A stretch of 64,000 bases of DNA. Source: Rutstroemia sp. NJR-2017a BVV2. Taxonomy: Eukaryota; Ascomycota; Leotiomycetes; Helotiales; Rutstroemiaceae. Positions 33,489-48,500 of the stretch are shown in pieces. The DNA lies in contig NJPS01000073.1 of the NCBI GenBank assembly GCA_002946415.1, positions 1 through 64,000 on the forward strand. The letters are read 5' to 3'. Below the pieces are notes generated by a model. It saw nothing but the letters and a program-made list of their open reading frames with translations. It was not told the DNA's origin and did not search any database. A program made the position numbers and the translations under genes. Position 1 is the first letter of the stretch. Each line of letters opens with the position of its first letter.

Positions 33489-36132
33489 ATGCTGGGAGGC
33501 TCTACCAATCAGTCTTTTTGGTTCCGAGCGGTTGCATTAGAAATGTTCTGCAATGCATGTCAAGACATCTTCTCGAGTCCACGAAAGCTCTCCTACGGTA
33601 CTTACTACCCCTGGCAGCAAAATGTGGCCTCCTTTCAGGCTGCCCTACGAATAGGATGCCATCTTTGTAACCTCATCGAGGAGAGTCGATCATACGACGG
33701 GGACCCAAATGAAGCATTTCCAGAAGGTATCAGGTACGCTTTCAAGGCTCTCAATCCAAAATGGGCGTGCTCTGGAGAAGGCCAAAAGTGGCTTGCCCCT
33801 CAGACCGGAAGCTGCGATGAGGATGAGGAAAGAGAAGCGGACTCCTATTGGAATCAATTTGAAATGGACCCTACGCCAAATGGATTGGCATCGCTTCTCG
33901 CTATGGATTCAGAGAGGCTCGTTAGTGAGGCGGCAAACTCCTGGCTAGTACTTGAGTTTTATGGGGCACGTGATCAGATTGTGTTGCCCATGGAGCTTGC
34001 TACTGGTAAGCATTCACTCCATTGGGGTTTCCCACGGCTAACAGAGACAGGGGATGAGGTCGAAGAGCTAGCGCAGAGGAATATCGATGAACAAACCTCG
34101 ACAGGTTGCGTAGAGAACCTCCAAATCAGCAGAACCTGGCTTCACAACTGCCTGACCAACCATCCCTCCTGCGGACCTCACCAGCCTGAGTCCTGGCTCC
34201 CTACCCGCCTCCTTGATGTTGGATCCAGTGATAGCCAAAATATCCGTCTCATCCTAGGCTCTTCCTTGGATGCAGAAACTCAGTACGTAGCCTTGAGCCA
34301 TCGATGGGGTACCAACAAGGGCTGCGAACTCAATTCGGGCAATATCACAGCCTACCAAGAGACAATACCCCTCTCTGATATTTCCGCCACCGTAAGAGAC
34401 TCCGTTGCAGTTACTCGAGCCTTAGGGTTTCAATATTTATGGGTGGATACTATGTGCATTATCCAGGACGATGACAGCGACTGGACTTGGCAGTCAGCCA
34501 CTATGTCCAAAGTCTATGGTCTATCGATGTGTACCATTGCGGCAGTAAATAGTGGATTCGGCTCCCAGGGCTACTTTACCAACAGAAACCAATATCGGAT
34601 CCGGCCATGCCGCGTACCGAACCCATTTAGGACGGTCAGCAAGTATTCCTTCAATGTCAGGTCGCAATACCTCCACCGTATCCACGAGAGGGAAGTCAAG
34701 GGTTCGCTATGGTACAACCGAGGTTGGGTTTTCCAAGAGCGGACGCTTTCGCCTCGCCTCTTGATATTTTCCGGGACCCAGATTCTATGGGCCTGCGAGC
34801 AGCTGCAAGCTGCCGAAACGTGGCCGTGCGGAAAGACGAGAGAGCACCACATCGACCGTTTTGAGTCGTTCAAGGTCGAAAAGGCTCGATTTTATAAGCT
34901 ACTGGACCGTTCGTGTGGCGTGTTAATAAATCAATCTACCTGGTGGACGTTCCTCAAAGACTACATGGCGTCAGCAGAGTTGACGAAGAAATCTGATAAA
35001 CTCGTTGCTATCCAAGGCATCGCTACTCTCATCCAAAACCTCACGGGCGTGAGCTATTCCGGCGGGTTTTGGCTAAACGATAACTTACCAGAGTCTCTAC
35101 TTTGGAAAGCCGCCCCCGTCAAATTGCCCCGCCCGAAGGAGTATCGCGCGCCTTCGTGGTCCTGGGCGGCAGTAGATGGTACTATAGAACTCAACAATAA
35201 TGATTCTCAGAGTACAAGAAGCCTTATTCGTGTAATTGGGCATGAAAGTATCCCACACGACTTGGCGCAAAGCGGCAGGAGTACGCGGGAGGCGCTAAAA
35301 GTCGCGGGGATGCTTTTACATGCCACCATCATAATATCCCAGGAAGGAGATCGTTGTGACAGGGTGGTAACGATTGAGTATTCCAAGACTGTAAGTAGAC
35401 CACCCATCAGAGAACAATAAGATCAATCCTAACTTCTACAAGATAGCAGCGCGGATCGATACTGTCTTCCGAATAATATGGATCGAATGGATCGTCCCAG
35501 TTTCTCTGCTCTTATGGAAGTACGGGATAAAATACATCTACATTGTTATAGGTGTGTTGCTTCTCATAGCTCTGATTCCAGTGGTCATAGCTCTCATCAT
35601 AGCTTTAATACCCGTGGCTATTGGATTGATTCCAGTTCTGGCTGTTCTCTATATTCTCGGCGAAGCGCTTTGGTTTATCGGCAAACTCTGTAGGACTTGT
35701 TGGATCGACGTTTACCCCTTCTGCTGCTTTTGCATTGCTCGTCAAGCAGTGAAGAAGGCAGAAATTCAGAATATGGAAGTGACACGGCGGCGGGAGGAGG
35801 CAGTGGCAAGGACAGAGCGTTTTTTTGAGGATTTGGAGAGGGGCATTCACTTGGCTGATATACATGAGGTACATACCGAGGAGATAAAGGTTGATGATGG
35901 AACCAATATCGGGGCAAGTTGCTGCTTAGATACTCATCTGCCTGCATGCAGTATGATAGACGTCCTTTTCTCCCCAGTTGTCGAAAGGGGGAGCGTAACT
36001 TCTGGTCTTCTCCTTCGCTTGATTGATGGAACCGTGGATCATTATGAGCGACTGGGAGTATTCGAGGCATCGCACCAGCAACTTAAGATATTGCATTATC
36101 CTTCAAAGCAGGAGATATTTTTACTAGTTTAA
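33489..36132 (+). CDS. HET-domain protein with a hydrophobic C-terminal region (one intron)
   Basis: Exon 1 is 33489-35390; the intron 35391-35442 (GTAAGT...CTAAC...ACAAG, 52 bp, phase 0) removes an in-frame stop; exon 2 is 35443-36132. The total is about 863 residues. A CNAC...CHLC pair lies at 21-24 and 57-60. The HET domain has YVALSHRWG (266-274), FQYLWVDTMCIIQDD (314-328) and MSKVYGLSMCTIAAV (339-353), followed by RGWVFQERTLSPR (411-423). Exon 2 begins with several hydrophobic stretches rich in Ile, Leu, Val and Pro, probably membrane helices, then a charged helix and a tail ending in the window's balanced DNA. The Met at residue 19 (33543, MFCNACQ) resembles usual HET-protein starts and may be the true start. 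No internal stops; likely functional in non-self recognition. Confidence 0.83.
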
Positions 36133-37149
36133 TTCTGAGATAGTAAATATATATCAAATACAATTATACGAAATCGATAATATATTCGAAATTAATTATA
36201 ATATCAATATTGGAACTACTTTAATAAAATAGATAGAATAAATAAATTAATATCTATTTATAATTATAAAATAGATTTAGAATTAAATTTATTTATTAAA
36301 GTTAGTTTATAATATATTTGAATAAATTTGAAATTCGAGTATAATATTATAAATACTTATCTTCTGAATTATATAAAAGTGGTTAAGATTTTAAATACTA
36401 ATAATTAGTAAAAATAGTAATATTATTATAAGTTTATTATTAAAAATAGTTATATAAAGAATCGAATAATTATAATAATAGATAAATAAATAGTAAATTG
36501 AATTAAGTACAAAGTTTTATATATTAAAGAAAACTATTTAATTATATAGATCTTTATATTTTATAAAGTAGATTAATAGATTTCTTTATTAATTTATAAA
36601 GAAACTAGTAAACTAGTTTATTAATTTATCTTCTTATCTAAGATTCTATTAAAGATATCTATAATTCTCTAGATATTATTTCTATAATAGATATCTCTTT
36701 ATTTAGGATATTGTTTCTTTTAAAGATATATTAATTATTATAGATATCTTTTCTAACTTTATATTAAGGATAAAGATATCTAGATTTCTCTTTACTATAT
36801 AATCTTTATATAATAGTTTATTTTATTAAATATAGATAACTATTTTTTAAATCTAAAGTTCTCAAATATCTATATAGTTTAGAGTTATAATATATAAATA
36901 AAGTTTATTTAATATAATATTAATTTTATTATATTTTTTCTTATAACTTTATAAAAAAGTAAAATATATAATAATATAATTATTATTATCGAGTTTGAAT
37001 AAAGTAAATTATAATGAAACTTTATAATAATATATCAAGATAATTAAAAAATAAAAAATAAAAAAAATGAACAAAAAAGAAAAAAGAAAATAATTTCCAA
37101 TCAAGATATTATAAATTTGCAAGAATTATTAGAGAATAGGAGATTTAAC
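36133..37149. other. AT-rich RIP-damaged DNA without a recognised gene
   Basis: Between the end of HET gene 2 and the second TLH copy no open or interrupted frame could be recognised on either strand. Confidence 0.45.
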
Positions 37150-40100
37150 TATAATTATATAACGGATTTGGAGTTAAGTCTATTTGTTTTTTATATAAAT
37201 TTTTAATATCGATTTGCTAAGAGAGTTAAGTTTATTTAGATCAAGTTTATTTATTAGAGTTAGATATTCCCGGGTTTGGACAAAGTTCAAATTCGAATAT
37301 AAATTAAAATTAACTAATATAATATTAATATTATCGAGTTTTTCTCTAGAATCTTATAAGAAAGTAAATTATATAATAAGATAGTTATTATTATCGATTT
37401 TTGATAAAGTGAGTTTATATATAGATTATATAATTTATATAAAGATCCTATCTATTTATATATAGATTAAATTATAAAAAGTATAAACTTTATTTAGTTA
37501 AATATTTATCCTAAGTATCTAATAAAGTACAAAAATATAAATAAATCAAATTGGAAATATCTATTAATTATTATAATATATAGATTTATAATATAAATAT
37601 AGAATATATTTAAACCAACTATTATAATATATAAATTCAAAGTATAAATATAGAATATATTTAAACAATAAAGTCTATATAGAATAATTCAAGAAATATA
37701 AGAAATTTTATATATTTCAAATTTAAAAATAAAAATTATTTAATATATCTAATATTATAGAACTATTTGTTTATTTCCTAATATAAAGAGTTATTATATA
37801 TTCGATATATAAATATATTATATTACCTAGTTATATCGATATCTATTTGAAAGATAAATAGAAATATCAAATAATAAAAAGTAATTAAGAATAGATTATA
37901 GAAGTTATCCAAGTTATTTAAGAATTGAAAACTAAGATAACAAAGTTGAATTATTTAATATTTCCTTTAATAAATAACTCCTTTATCTTTATATTATAAT
38001 AAACTTAGATCGATAAATTAAGATATCAATTATATAATAAATATAATAATTTATATCTATATATTATATATTAAGTCCGAAAAATTCAAGAATATTATTA
38101 TTAAGTATATTAATAAAAGAATCTATAAAAAAAAGACTAATTAGAAATAGAAAGAGATATATTAGTTTTATTAAGAAATAAGATCTATTACTAATATTTT
38201 TTTATATATAGATTAGAGATTTAGTATTTCGAGATTTAAGTAATAAGATTATATTCGATTATATTATCTAAAGATATCGATTTAAAGATTATTAGGAAAC
38301 GATTAAATTAGGAAATATAATAAACTGAAGAAAAAATCTATTATCAGATTATCAAACTAGAAGAATCCCAAAAACCTAATCTATAATTATATTAAATAGA
38401 ATAAATCGAATATTTAGATATATTAGATTAGAAGAAATTATAAATATTAGTTATTCTTATAAAAGATAATAAATCTAAATTAGAAATATTATATAAGATA
38501 TTTGATTAATTAATTTAAGATATATAATATTATTATATTCGATTAGTAATAGAGTTAGAGATATTATTTGAAATAAACCAAAAAAAGATAAATAAAGATA
38601 TCTGAATATTATTTAATAGTTAAATAAATATTACTACTATTTTATAATATATAGAGATTTATAGATAGTTAATATATTATATTTTCTAATATAAAGATAT
38701 TGAATCTGAGAAATAGTTAGAATTTAAATTGATAAAAAGATAATAAATAACTATTAATAAAATATAGATAAATATAAAGAAATTTATATAATAGAAAAAA
38801 GAATATAAAGGAGATTCAGGAAGTAAAATAGAAGTTAAAATAAAAAATAAAATAGAAGATAGAATAAAAAGTAAGATAGGAAATAAAATAAAAAGCAAAA
38901 TAAAAAAGAGAGTAGAAAGTAGAATAAAAAGTAAAATAAAAAGCAAAATAGGAAATAAAGTAAGAAGTAAAATAAAGAAAGAAAAGGAAGATTTAAAAAA
39001 TAAAATAGAGAAGAAAAAGAGAGATTTAGAAAGTAAAATAGAGAAGAAAAAAAAAGATTTAGAAAATAGAATAGAAAAAAGAGAAAATTCAAAAAGTAAA
39101 ATAAAAAAGAAAGAAGATTTAGAAAATAAAATAGAAAAAGAAGAAGATTTAAAAAATAAAATAAAAAAGGAAAAGAGAGAATCGAATAAAGAAATTAAAT
39201 AAATAAACTAAATTCAATAATAGATTTTATAAATATAGATTATATTATTAAACTAGCTATTATAAGATAACAAATATAAAAATATATTAATTAGTAAATT
39301 AGCTATTTTAAATATATAAGAAGATAAAGAATAGTTAGATATTAAAAATTATATATCTAAATATTTAGTTATAATCAAGTTAGTTTAGTTAATAGTTATC
39401 TAAAAAATATATAAATATTAATAAAAGATTATTATCTAATATAAAGAATATAAATAGAATATTAAGGTTATCTAGAAGAAAATATCTAGTTATTATATAT
39501 TAACTTAGAAATTAGTATATTTATTTATAATTATAATCTATAATAGTTAAGATCTCTAATCTATATAATAGTTATATTATAACTAATTATATAGTTTCAA
39601 GATCTGATATATTATTATTACTAAAAAGAAGATCTAATAGATTAGAAATAATATATTATATTCTAAAATTCAATTTAATATAAATTAATTCTATAGAATA
39701 ATTTATAGATTGATAAAGAAGACTTAAGAGAAGTTAGTAAAGAAATTAATAGTTATAAAGATAGATAAAAATAAAAATATAGATATAATATAAATACTTC
39801 TAATTTTATAAAACTATATAATAAACTAACTATCCGAGATTTAGATAAAGTAATTATTTTTAGAAAATAAATAGAATCTATTTACTATATATAAATAATA
39901 GTAATTATATAAGAAGATATATAAAGAAAAGTAATTATAAAAATAATTTATAAATAGAATAGAAAAATAAAAGAGAGAAACTATTATTATATATTAATAT
40001 TATATAGAATAGTTCTAAGAGTTATTATAGATATTAATATATTTATATAATAAATAACTTATTTATATTTTAGATTTATTAGATATATAATAGAAGAATA

Positions 40101-42640
40101 TAATATATAAAAGTATTTAGAATATTTTCATTAAGAAAAAGTTAGTTATATTTATAGTTATATATTATAAAGGATATTGAAATAGTAATAATATCAAGAT
40201 TATATATCAGTATTTGTTATATAAGATAGAGAAGTTATTAGTATATTATTTATAATTAGTAATTCTATTTTAGAAGAAAGTATAGTTTTAGATAATAAGA
40301 AGATCGAATAATAGTTTATTTATATAAAAAGATAAAGAAAAGAAGAAATATTAATAATAAATAAGATTAAAGTAGAAATTATTATTATTATTCTAGAAAA
40401 ATAAAGATATTATTTTAAAATAGAAGAGAGATAATCTAGAAAATAAAGATATAGATAAGAATATAGATAAAAATATAGATAAAAATATAAATAAGTTATA
40501 AAGTTAATAAAGATTATAAGTTTAGTAATAGTTTTATTTATAGATATTTAAATAAATATAGAAGATTTTAAAAGAAGATATTATATAATAGATAAGAATA
40601 AATATATTAAATATTAATATATATTACTAGATTATTATTATTATATCTTGATAATATTATTATAAAGACTAATTCGAGGAAGAGAAAATAATATTAGATA
40701 ATAATAAAGAATAGGATAAAGATAATATCAAAGAAAATAATTTATAGAATTTATAAATTAGTTATAGAACTTATATAATTAATATAATTTATATCTAGAA
40801 GTTAATAGAAAGTAATAATTCTATTATTAGTTATCGAGAGAAGTTCCAATATATTAGTTATATATAATATTATTTTTTAAAGTTTCTATTTATTTATTAA
40901 AAAAAAGATATAAGTAAAAGAACTAAATAAAAATAATAAGTATATAAAAAGAAGATATAGAATATATAATAAACTCGGTGGAAGTAATTATATAATATCG
41001 ATATCTATATTATATTGGAGAAGATATTAAAGAATATAATATAATTCCAAGAATTATAAGAACTTATATTATAAACTATTATAAAATACTAGAACTTTAT
41101 TATAATTATAATAGATATCAGAATAAAGAAGATATTATTATTTTAGTTATTAATTAAGAATATAAATTCTGGGATAATTATTATTATTAGTCTATTAGTA
41201 TTATTATAAAAATATATAATAAAGTGATATTAATAAATAGAGATTTTATATATAAAATAGAACCTTTACTAGTATTATTCCTCTAGCTAGATAGTTATTA
41301 TTATATTGAAAGTTATAATTAATAAGATATTTAAGATATTTTTAGATTAGTTATAAAGATTATATTTATTAAAATAGTTTATATTTGATAAATATTATAT
41401 AATATTGAATAATATTACTAGATTCTAATTTAAGATATAATAAATAAAGGAATTAATAAAATAGGAAATATAAATAATATATTTGATAACTATATTACTA
41501 TTCTATATCAAACTCGAATTTATAAAGATTATATAAATCCTAACTAATAAGATATATATATTCCAGTCTTTTACTAGCTATCCCAATATTATATATATTA
41601 TAGTAGAATATAAAGAAAAGAAAAAGAATATATATAAACAAAAAAAGATTATAACTATATATTGGTTAATAAAGTAGAAGTTGGAAGAATATACTATATC
41701 TATAAAGATTATTATATATAATAATAGTATTATTACTATATAGAAGGTTAATTATATATTAGAGTATTATATATATTACTATAATATAAAGAAGATTATT
41801 ATTAAAGATAAGATTTAGAAGATATAAGAAAATACTAATAGATAGATAATAATAACTACTAATATATTTAGATTAGATATCAACTAGTTAGATATATAGA
41901 TAGTAATATATATAAAACCGATTTACCAGATATAGAATTATAATTAGAAGAATAAATATATAGAATAAGATAAATAATAAAGTGAAACTATTATTATAAT
42001 ATTAGTAGAATAACAAAGGATATTATAAAAGATATAAATATATATATAATATTAGCTAGATTTATTCTATATTTCTATAATAGCTTAGAAGAAGTAGTAG
42101 ATTAAATAATAGAAAATAAAGTGATTTATAAATAGAATTTAGTATTATTAGATATATTTAGATTAAGAGATAAATAGATAAATTAATTAGATAAAATATA
42201 AAAATAAGAAAAAGTATTATAATATATATCAAACTAGTAATATTATAATAAATAAATTAGATATCTAATAATAAATATATATCTTATATAAGTATATAAA
42301 ATAAAACCAATAAATTAATAATACTATAGATAATATTATTAATATACTTAATAATAATATTTCTATAAATTATAGATTTCCAAGTAATTTAAAATCTATT
42401 TCTGGTTTATTATCTTTAGAATTCTAAGAGAATAGAGAAAGTTTTAATTTAGAATTAATAACTTATTAGATTAGTTTATAAGAATATAGATTATTTATAT
42501 CTTAATAGAATTAGTAATAATAGTAATAAATCTAAAAATAGATATAGAAATAATAAATAGATAACAAGATATAGAATATAAAGAATTATTTAAATTAATA
42601 AATAAAGAAATATCTATTATATTATATCCAGAAATATATT
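37150..42640 (+). pseudogene. Second TLH copy, inverted and heavily RIP-mutated
   Basis: The sequence follows the reverse complement of about 7230-1797 nearly base for base, allowing C-to-T and G-to-A changes. It includes the 5' flank with both 51-bp repeats, the start codon changed to ATA at 37757, the low-complexity repeat (38815-39180), the Walker A region (about 41100-41150), motif V/VI (about 41865-41960) and part of the C-terminus. It breaks off near 42640, in the Cys-rich C-terminal part, at an AACCCTAAC junction. Dozens of stops are present and the copy cannot be functional. Its RIP load is far higher than that of the telomeric copy. Confidence 0.88.
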
Positions 42641-44213
42641 AAAAACCCTAACTATAATTCCTGAATAAATTTTATATAAAATTTATTTATTATTCTACCA
42701 AAATTTTAATATTGATTTGCTAAGATTATAAGATTTATTTAGTAAAATTTATTTATTAAAGTTAGATCTATATCTATCTAAATATAATTTGGATTTAGTT
42801 CAATTCGAATATAAGTTAAATTCAATCTATATAATATCTATTCTATTAAATATTCTTTCTAAATCCTATTCGAAGATAAGTTATATAAAGAAATTATTAG
42901 TATTATCGATTTTTGATAGAGTAAATCTATATATAAATTATATTTACTAATATAGAAGTTAATTTATTTATATATAAACCTAGTTATAAAATATATAAAC
43001 TAAATCTATCTATATATAAATCTAATTAGTAAAATATTAAAATAAAAGTATAAAAATATAAATAGAAAATAATAACTAACTATTCTATATATAGAATAGA
43101 ATATAGATACCAAATATATAAAGATAGTTAGATATAAAAAGAAAGGAAAAAGAAATAAAGAAGATTTATTTTTGAAAGAAAAATTGAAATTAGTATTTAA
43201 AGTAATATTCAAAGTAGTATTTAAAAAAAGAATCAAATTATAAATCTATTTATTTATTTATCTATATTCAAAATTATAATTTGTATTATATACTAATATA
43301 TTATATATCTAGCTAGATTTCTCTTTATTTAAGTAATTTTAATAGTTATAATATAACTAAGGAGATATAAAAATAAATTATAGATAAAATAAATTAAATC
43401 AAAAAATTGATTTTAGATTAAACTAAATTAGATAAATTATCTATTCTGATTATTTTTATTCTATTTTCTATTTCTGAATTAGAACTATTTTAGATTAATA
43501 AAAAGAAATATCTATTTATTTTATATATATATATTAATTACTAGTATTAAGTTATTCAAAAATATTATTGAAAAGAATATAATTAAATTAATACTAGAAA
43601 GAGAGAAGATTAATAAACCAATTATAAAATATTTATATTATAGATTTCTATTTATTACTAATAGTTTTTCTCTAAAGAATCTAGTTCTATATTTTTTGAA
43701 GTTCAAATAATAGAATTTTATTTTATTATACTATCTAGAGATATCGATTTAGAAATTATTAAGAAATAATTAAATTAGGAGATATAATAAATTAAAGAGA
43801 AAACTTATTACTAAATTATCAAATCAGAGGAATCTTAGAAATCTAATTTATAACTATATTAAATAGGATAAATCAAATATTTAAATATATTAAATTAGAA
43901 AGAATTATAAATATTAATTATCTTGATAAAAAATAACAAATCTAAATTAGAAATATTATATAAGATATTTGATTAGTTAATTCAAGATATATAATATTAT
44001 TATATTTAATTAATAATAAGATTAAAGATATTATTTGAAATAAATCGAAAGAAGATAAATAAAGATATTTGGATATTATTTGATAGTTAGATAGATATTA
44101 CTACTATTTTATAATATATAGAGGTTTATAAGTAATTAATATATTATATTTTCTAATATAAAGATATTGAATTTGAGAAATAATCAAGATTTAAATTAAC
44201 GAAGAAATAATAG
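42641..44213 (+). pseudogene. Truncated TLH copy 3 (5' flank plus N-terminus only)
   Basis: Starts at AACTATAATTCCTGAATAAAT and repeats the TLH 5' flank, the start codon (ATA at 43240) and the N-terminal zinc-finger part. It continues to the coding position equal to about 5640 of the telomeric copy, where it stops abruptly at GATAACT. Stops are RIP-type. It is directly followed by copy 4 in the same orientation, so the two form a tandem. Confidence 0.8.
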
Positions 44214-45296
44214 ATAACTAACTATAATTCTTAAATAAATCTTATATAAAATTCATTTATTCTTTTATCAAAATTTTAATATTGATTTACCAAAGCTATA
44301 AGATTTATTTAATAAGATTTATTTATTAAAATTAGATCTATATCTATTTAAATATAGTTTAAATTTGATTCAAATTTAAATATAAATTAAGTTTAATTTA
44401 TATAATATCTATTTTATTAAATATTCCTTATAAATCTTATTCGAAAATAAATTATATAAAGAGATTATTATTATTATCGATTTTTGATAAGGTAAATCTA
44501 TATATAAACTATATTTACTAATATAGAGATTAATCTATCTATATATAGATCTAGTTATAAGATATATAAACTAAATCTGTTTATATATAGATCTAGTTAA
44601 TAGAATATTAGAGTAAAAATATAAAAGTATAAATAGAAAATAATAACCAACTATTCTATATATAGAATAGAGTATAGATACCAAATATATAAAGATAATT
44701 AAATATAAAAAGAGGAGAAAGAAAAATAAAGAAAGTTTATTTTTGAAAGAAGAATTGAAATCAGTATTTAAAGTAGTATTCAAAATAAAATTTAAAAAAA
44801 GAATTAAATTATAAATCTATTTATTTATTTATCTATATTCAAAATTATAATTTATATTATATACTAATATATTATATTATTTAGTTAGATTTTCTTCTAT
44901 TTAAGTAATTCCAATAATTATAATATAACTAAAGAGATATAAAAATGGATTATAGATAAAATAAATTAGATTGAAAAATTGATTTTAGATCAAACTAAAT
45001 TAGATAAGTTATTTATCTTGATTATTTCTATCTTATTTTCTATTCTCGAATTAGGATTATTCTAGATTAATAAAAAGAAATATCTATTTATTTTATATAT
45101 ATATATTAGTTACTAATATCAAGTTATTTAAAAGTATTATCGAGAAGAATATAATTAAGTTAATATTAAGAAAAAAAGAGATTAATAAGCTAATTATAAA
45201 ATATCTATATTATAGATTTCTATTTATTACTAATAGTTTTTCTTTAAAAGATTTAGTTCTATATTTTTTGAGATTTAAGTAGTAGAATCCTATTCT

Positions 45297-45510
45297 TATA
45301 ATAAATCTTCAATAATAGAATAGATTTAGCTTTAGAATTAACAACTAAAGAACTAAGAAAGCTATAAAGCTCGAAAAGTTTAAATATAGGAGATTGATTA
45401 TATATAGAGTATATAGTATACTAATATTATAGTAGCTTAGATAAAGAGTTTGACTAAGTAAGTTTTAGATAGAGAACTAGCTCTAAACTATAATTATGAA
45501 GTTTATTATA
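45297..45510 (-). repeat. 3' LTR of gypsy 1 (214 bp)
   Basis: Begins TATAATAAATC and ends GTTTATTATA; identical in length to three other LTRs of the family in this window (18753-18966, 51416-51629, 52084-52297). It differs from them mostly by transitions. It is the 3' LTR because the element is coded on the minus strand. Confidence 0.88.
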
Positions 45511-48500
45511 TTACCTCTCTCTCCAAATAAGTTTATCTTCAAGTACTATTATCTTAGCTAAAGACTAGTAATTAGTATTAGTTAAATAAGTATAGAGTAA
45601 AGAGTATATTAAAGAAATAAGCTAAAGAATATATATCTTTAGGCCAATATTATTAGATAATCACTATCAGTATAGTTATAATCCTCTTCTCCATTCTGGA
45701 ACAATTGTAGCTATTTAGGTAGAAAGGTAAATAAGCTAGAAAGTATTGGATTCTCCAAATAGAAGTTATATAACTTATATAATACTATCTTCAAGTTAGA
45801 AGCTTTATACTAGATCAGATCAGTATTATAGTTGAGCTAAGAAATATAGTATTTTAGAAATCTATAATATTTTCTATAAACAAATACTTTATCGATCTTA
45901 TACTTATCAGTATCTATAATATTGAGTAATAGTAGGAGTTTATTATATTATCTAAGTAATAGATTATTAAAGGCTTTATATAATTTATCTGCTAGAAATA
46001 TATTATAGATATATATAATATTAAGTAGTTCTAAGTAGAATAAATAATCTATTTTCTCAAGTACCTTAAAGTATCTATTTGTAGAATAATCTAGCTTTCT
46101 TGATGATCGCTATATCGGGAGATATTATATATCCAACTATATATAGTTACTTATATCGAAATTAATAGATCTTCGATATATATTAGCTACTTTAGATATA
46201 TAGTCTTATACTCTCTATATAATAGAGTATATATATTTAAGTACTTCGTAGTTATAGTAAATATAAATATAGATATTAGCTATATTGAGATTATCAACTA
46301 TAAGATAATCTGTTTACTAGCTCTATAGGACTCTAGGAATATATCTATAGAGTACTTCAAAAGATAAGAGGTTTTCAAACAACAAATATAGAAGTATTAA
46401 CTAGATATAGTTTATTATAGAAAGGTATTTCGATCAATTATCTTAATAGTAGCTAACAAAGAGTTTTAAATGCTTTTATAGATACTAATTATAAATCTCT
46501 ATCTAACTATCTATTTATAGGTAATCTATAATAGAGAGTTTGGTATCTATATCTAAGATATTATTGAATTCTTTCTAGAAAGAGGAAATAAACTAAAGAC
46601 TATAATCTGATAGTATAGTAGTTGATAGGCTATAATACCGGTAAATATATATCAAATATAGTTTAGTCTATTTATATATATCGATGATCTTATAGTAGAG
46701 AATAGTAATAGCCTATTTGCTCAAATAATCGATAATAACTAATATATTATCGAATTTGTATTTGTCTTTATTAAAGCTATAGTAATCTATAGTAATATGC
46801 TCCTAAGTATATATAGAGATTGATAGAGGATATAATAAACTAGATATCTTATCTCTTGATACTGAACTATAATAGTAGATATAGTAGTTATATATATAAG
46901 TAGTAATATTGCCTTGAAGGCTATACTAATACTACTGGTAGGTAAGTAGTAATATAATCTTCCGAATACTAAGGTATATAGTTATTATAGAATTATAGAT
47001 TTCGCGGATTAGATAGATATACAAATTAGCTATATCAGAGATAATCAGATAACCTTTATAGAATAATAAGTTATTTTATATAGAAAGTTTAGCTTGATTA
47101 GTAATCAATATAATTCTCAGAGATTATAAACTTTTCATCTCTCGGTTTGCTTGTAAAATATATATAACAAAAGTAAGTTGATTTGATATATTATATAGCT
47201 CGGATAGCTAGGAGTTGGTTTCGCAGAAATAGGTATATATTTGAGTAGCAATTATCTAGAAATCCAATTGCTCTTTTTTCAATAACTATTATACTTTTTT
47301 CTCTTTCTTAGTTTTATTCTAGAATTCCAATTTATCTATTTTGCAAATTAAAGTATCAACTAGAGAATTCTATTTTCCGGGATAATATATAATCAAGAAG
47401 TAGTAGTCAGTAAGTAATTCAGCTTAATATACTTAACAAGTATTAAAAAACTTAATTGATATAAAGTATTCTAGTACTTTATAATTAATATAAATATATA
47501 TCTAATAAGAAATACTAGTTAGCTTGGTATACCAGTTTGCAAACAATTTAATAATAGCTAGTATTTCCTTATTATATATCTTATAGTTGAGCTCTATTGT
47601 TTATATAGTTTTAGAGAAGTAGGCGATAGATAAATAGTTATTTCTATATTTCTATAAAAGTATATTAGTTATTACTCTATCTGATATATCGGTTTCAAGT
47701 ATATAAAGGAATATATGATTATAGTATTTGAGTTAAGAAATAGAAATTAGTATCTCTTTTAGTATATTGAATATTTATTAATAGTTTTTATTGAAATCGA
47801 AATAAGTTCCGATCTTTATTAAATTAATCAAAAGTTTTGTAATCAGACCAAAGTTATAAATAAACCAGTAATAGAAGTTACAGAAATCTAAGAAGAATTA
47901 AATATTTTTTATAATACTAGAATATTACTATTTTTATATAATAACAACCTTTTCTGGATCTACTTCAATATCTTTGATAGAGATAATAAATCTCAAGTAT
48001 TTTGTTTATTTGATATCGAATTCGTATTTCTTTATATCGACTTAGAGACTAGTATCTTGGAGGTATTATAGAACTAATCTTATATATACTATATATTCCA
48101 GTTTATTCTTAGAGTAAATCAGGATATTATCTAAGTAAGTAATATAGAATATATCTAGATAGTCGAAAAATATATTATTTATATAATATTGATAGATTAT
48201 AGAGCTATTTATTAGTTCGAAAAGTATAACTTTGTATTTATATATTCTATAGTATATTCGAAAAGTAATATACTTTTTCGAAGTAGAGTTTATTCGAATA
48301 TAGTAAAAGGCTTAATAGATATCTAGCTTAGTAAAGATCTTTGTATTTATAATACTAGTAAGTATTTTGTCAATTAGGGATAATAAATACCAATCCTTGT
48401 AAATAAGGATATTGAGTATTCGGAAATCGATATAGAAATATAGATTATCTATAAGTTTCTTAATAAAGAAAATAGAGATTATAAATAGTACTTAGCTAAG

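Noticed and set aside
38686..39092. Two overlapping hydrophobic minus-strand ORFs rich in Phe and Leu
   Set aside because: They are antisense shadows of the mutated low-complexity repeat in the second TLH copy; the residues follow from the repeat.
43006..44783. Two similar minus-strand ORFs (43006-43236 and 44571-44783) looking like membrane proteins
   Set aside because: They are antisense to the duplicated TLH 5' flank; similarity comes from the tandem TLH fragments, and AT-rich DNA gives hydrophobic residues.
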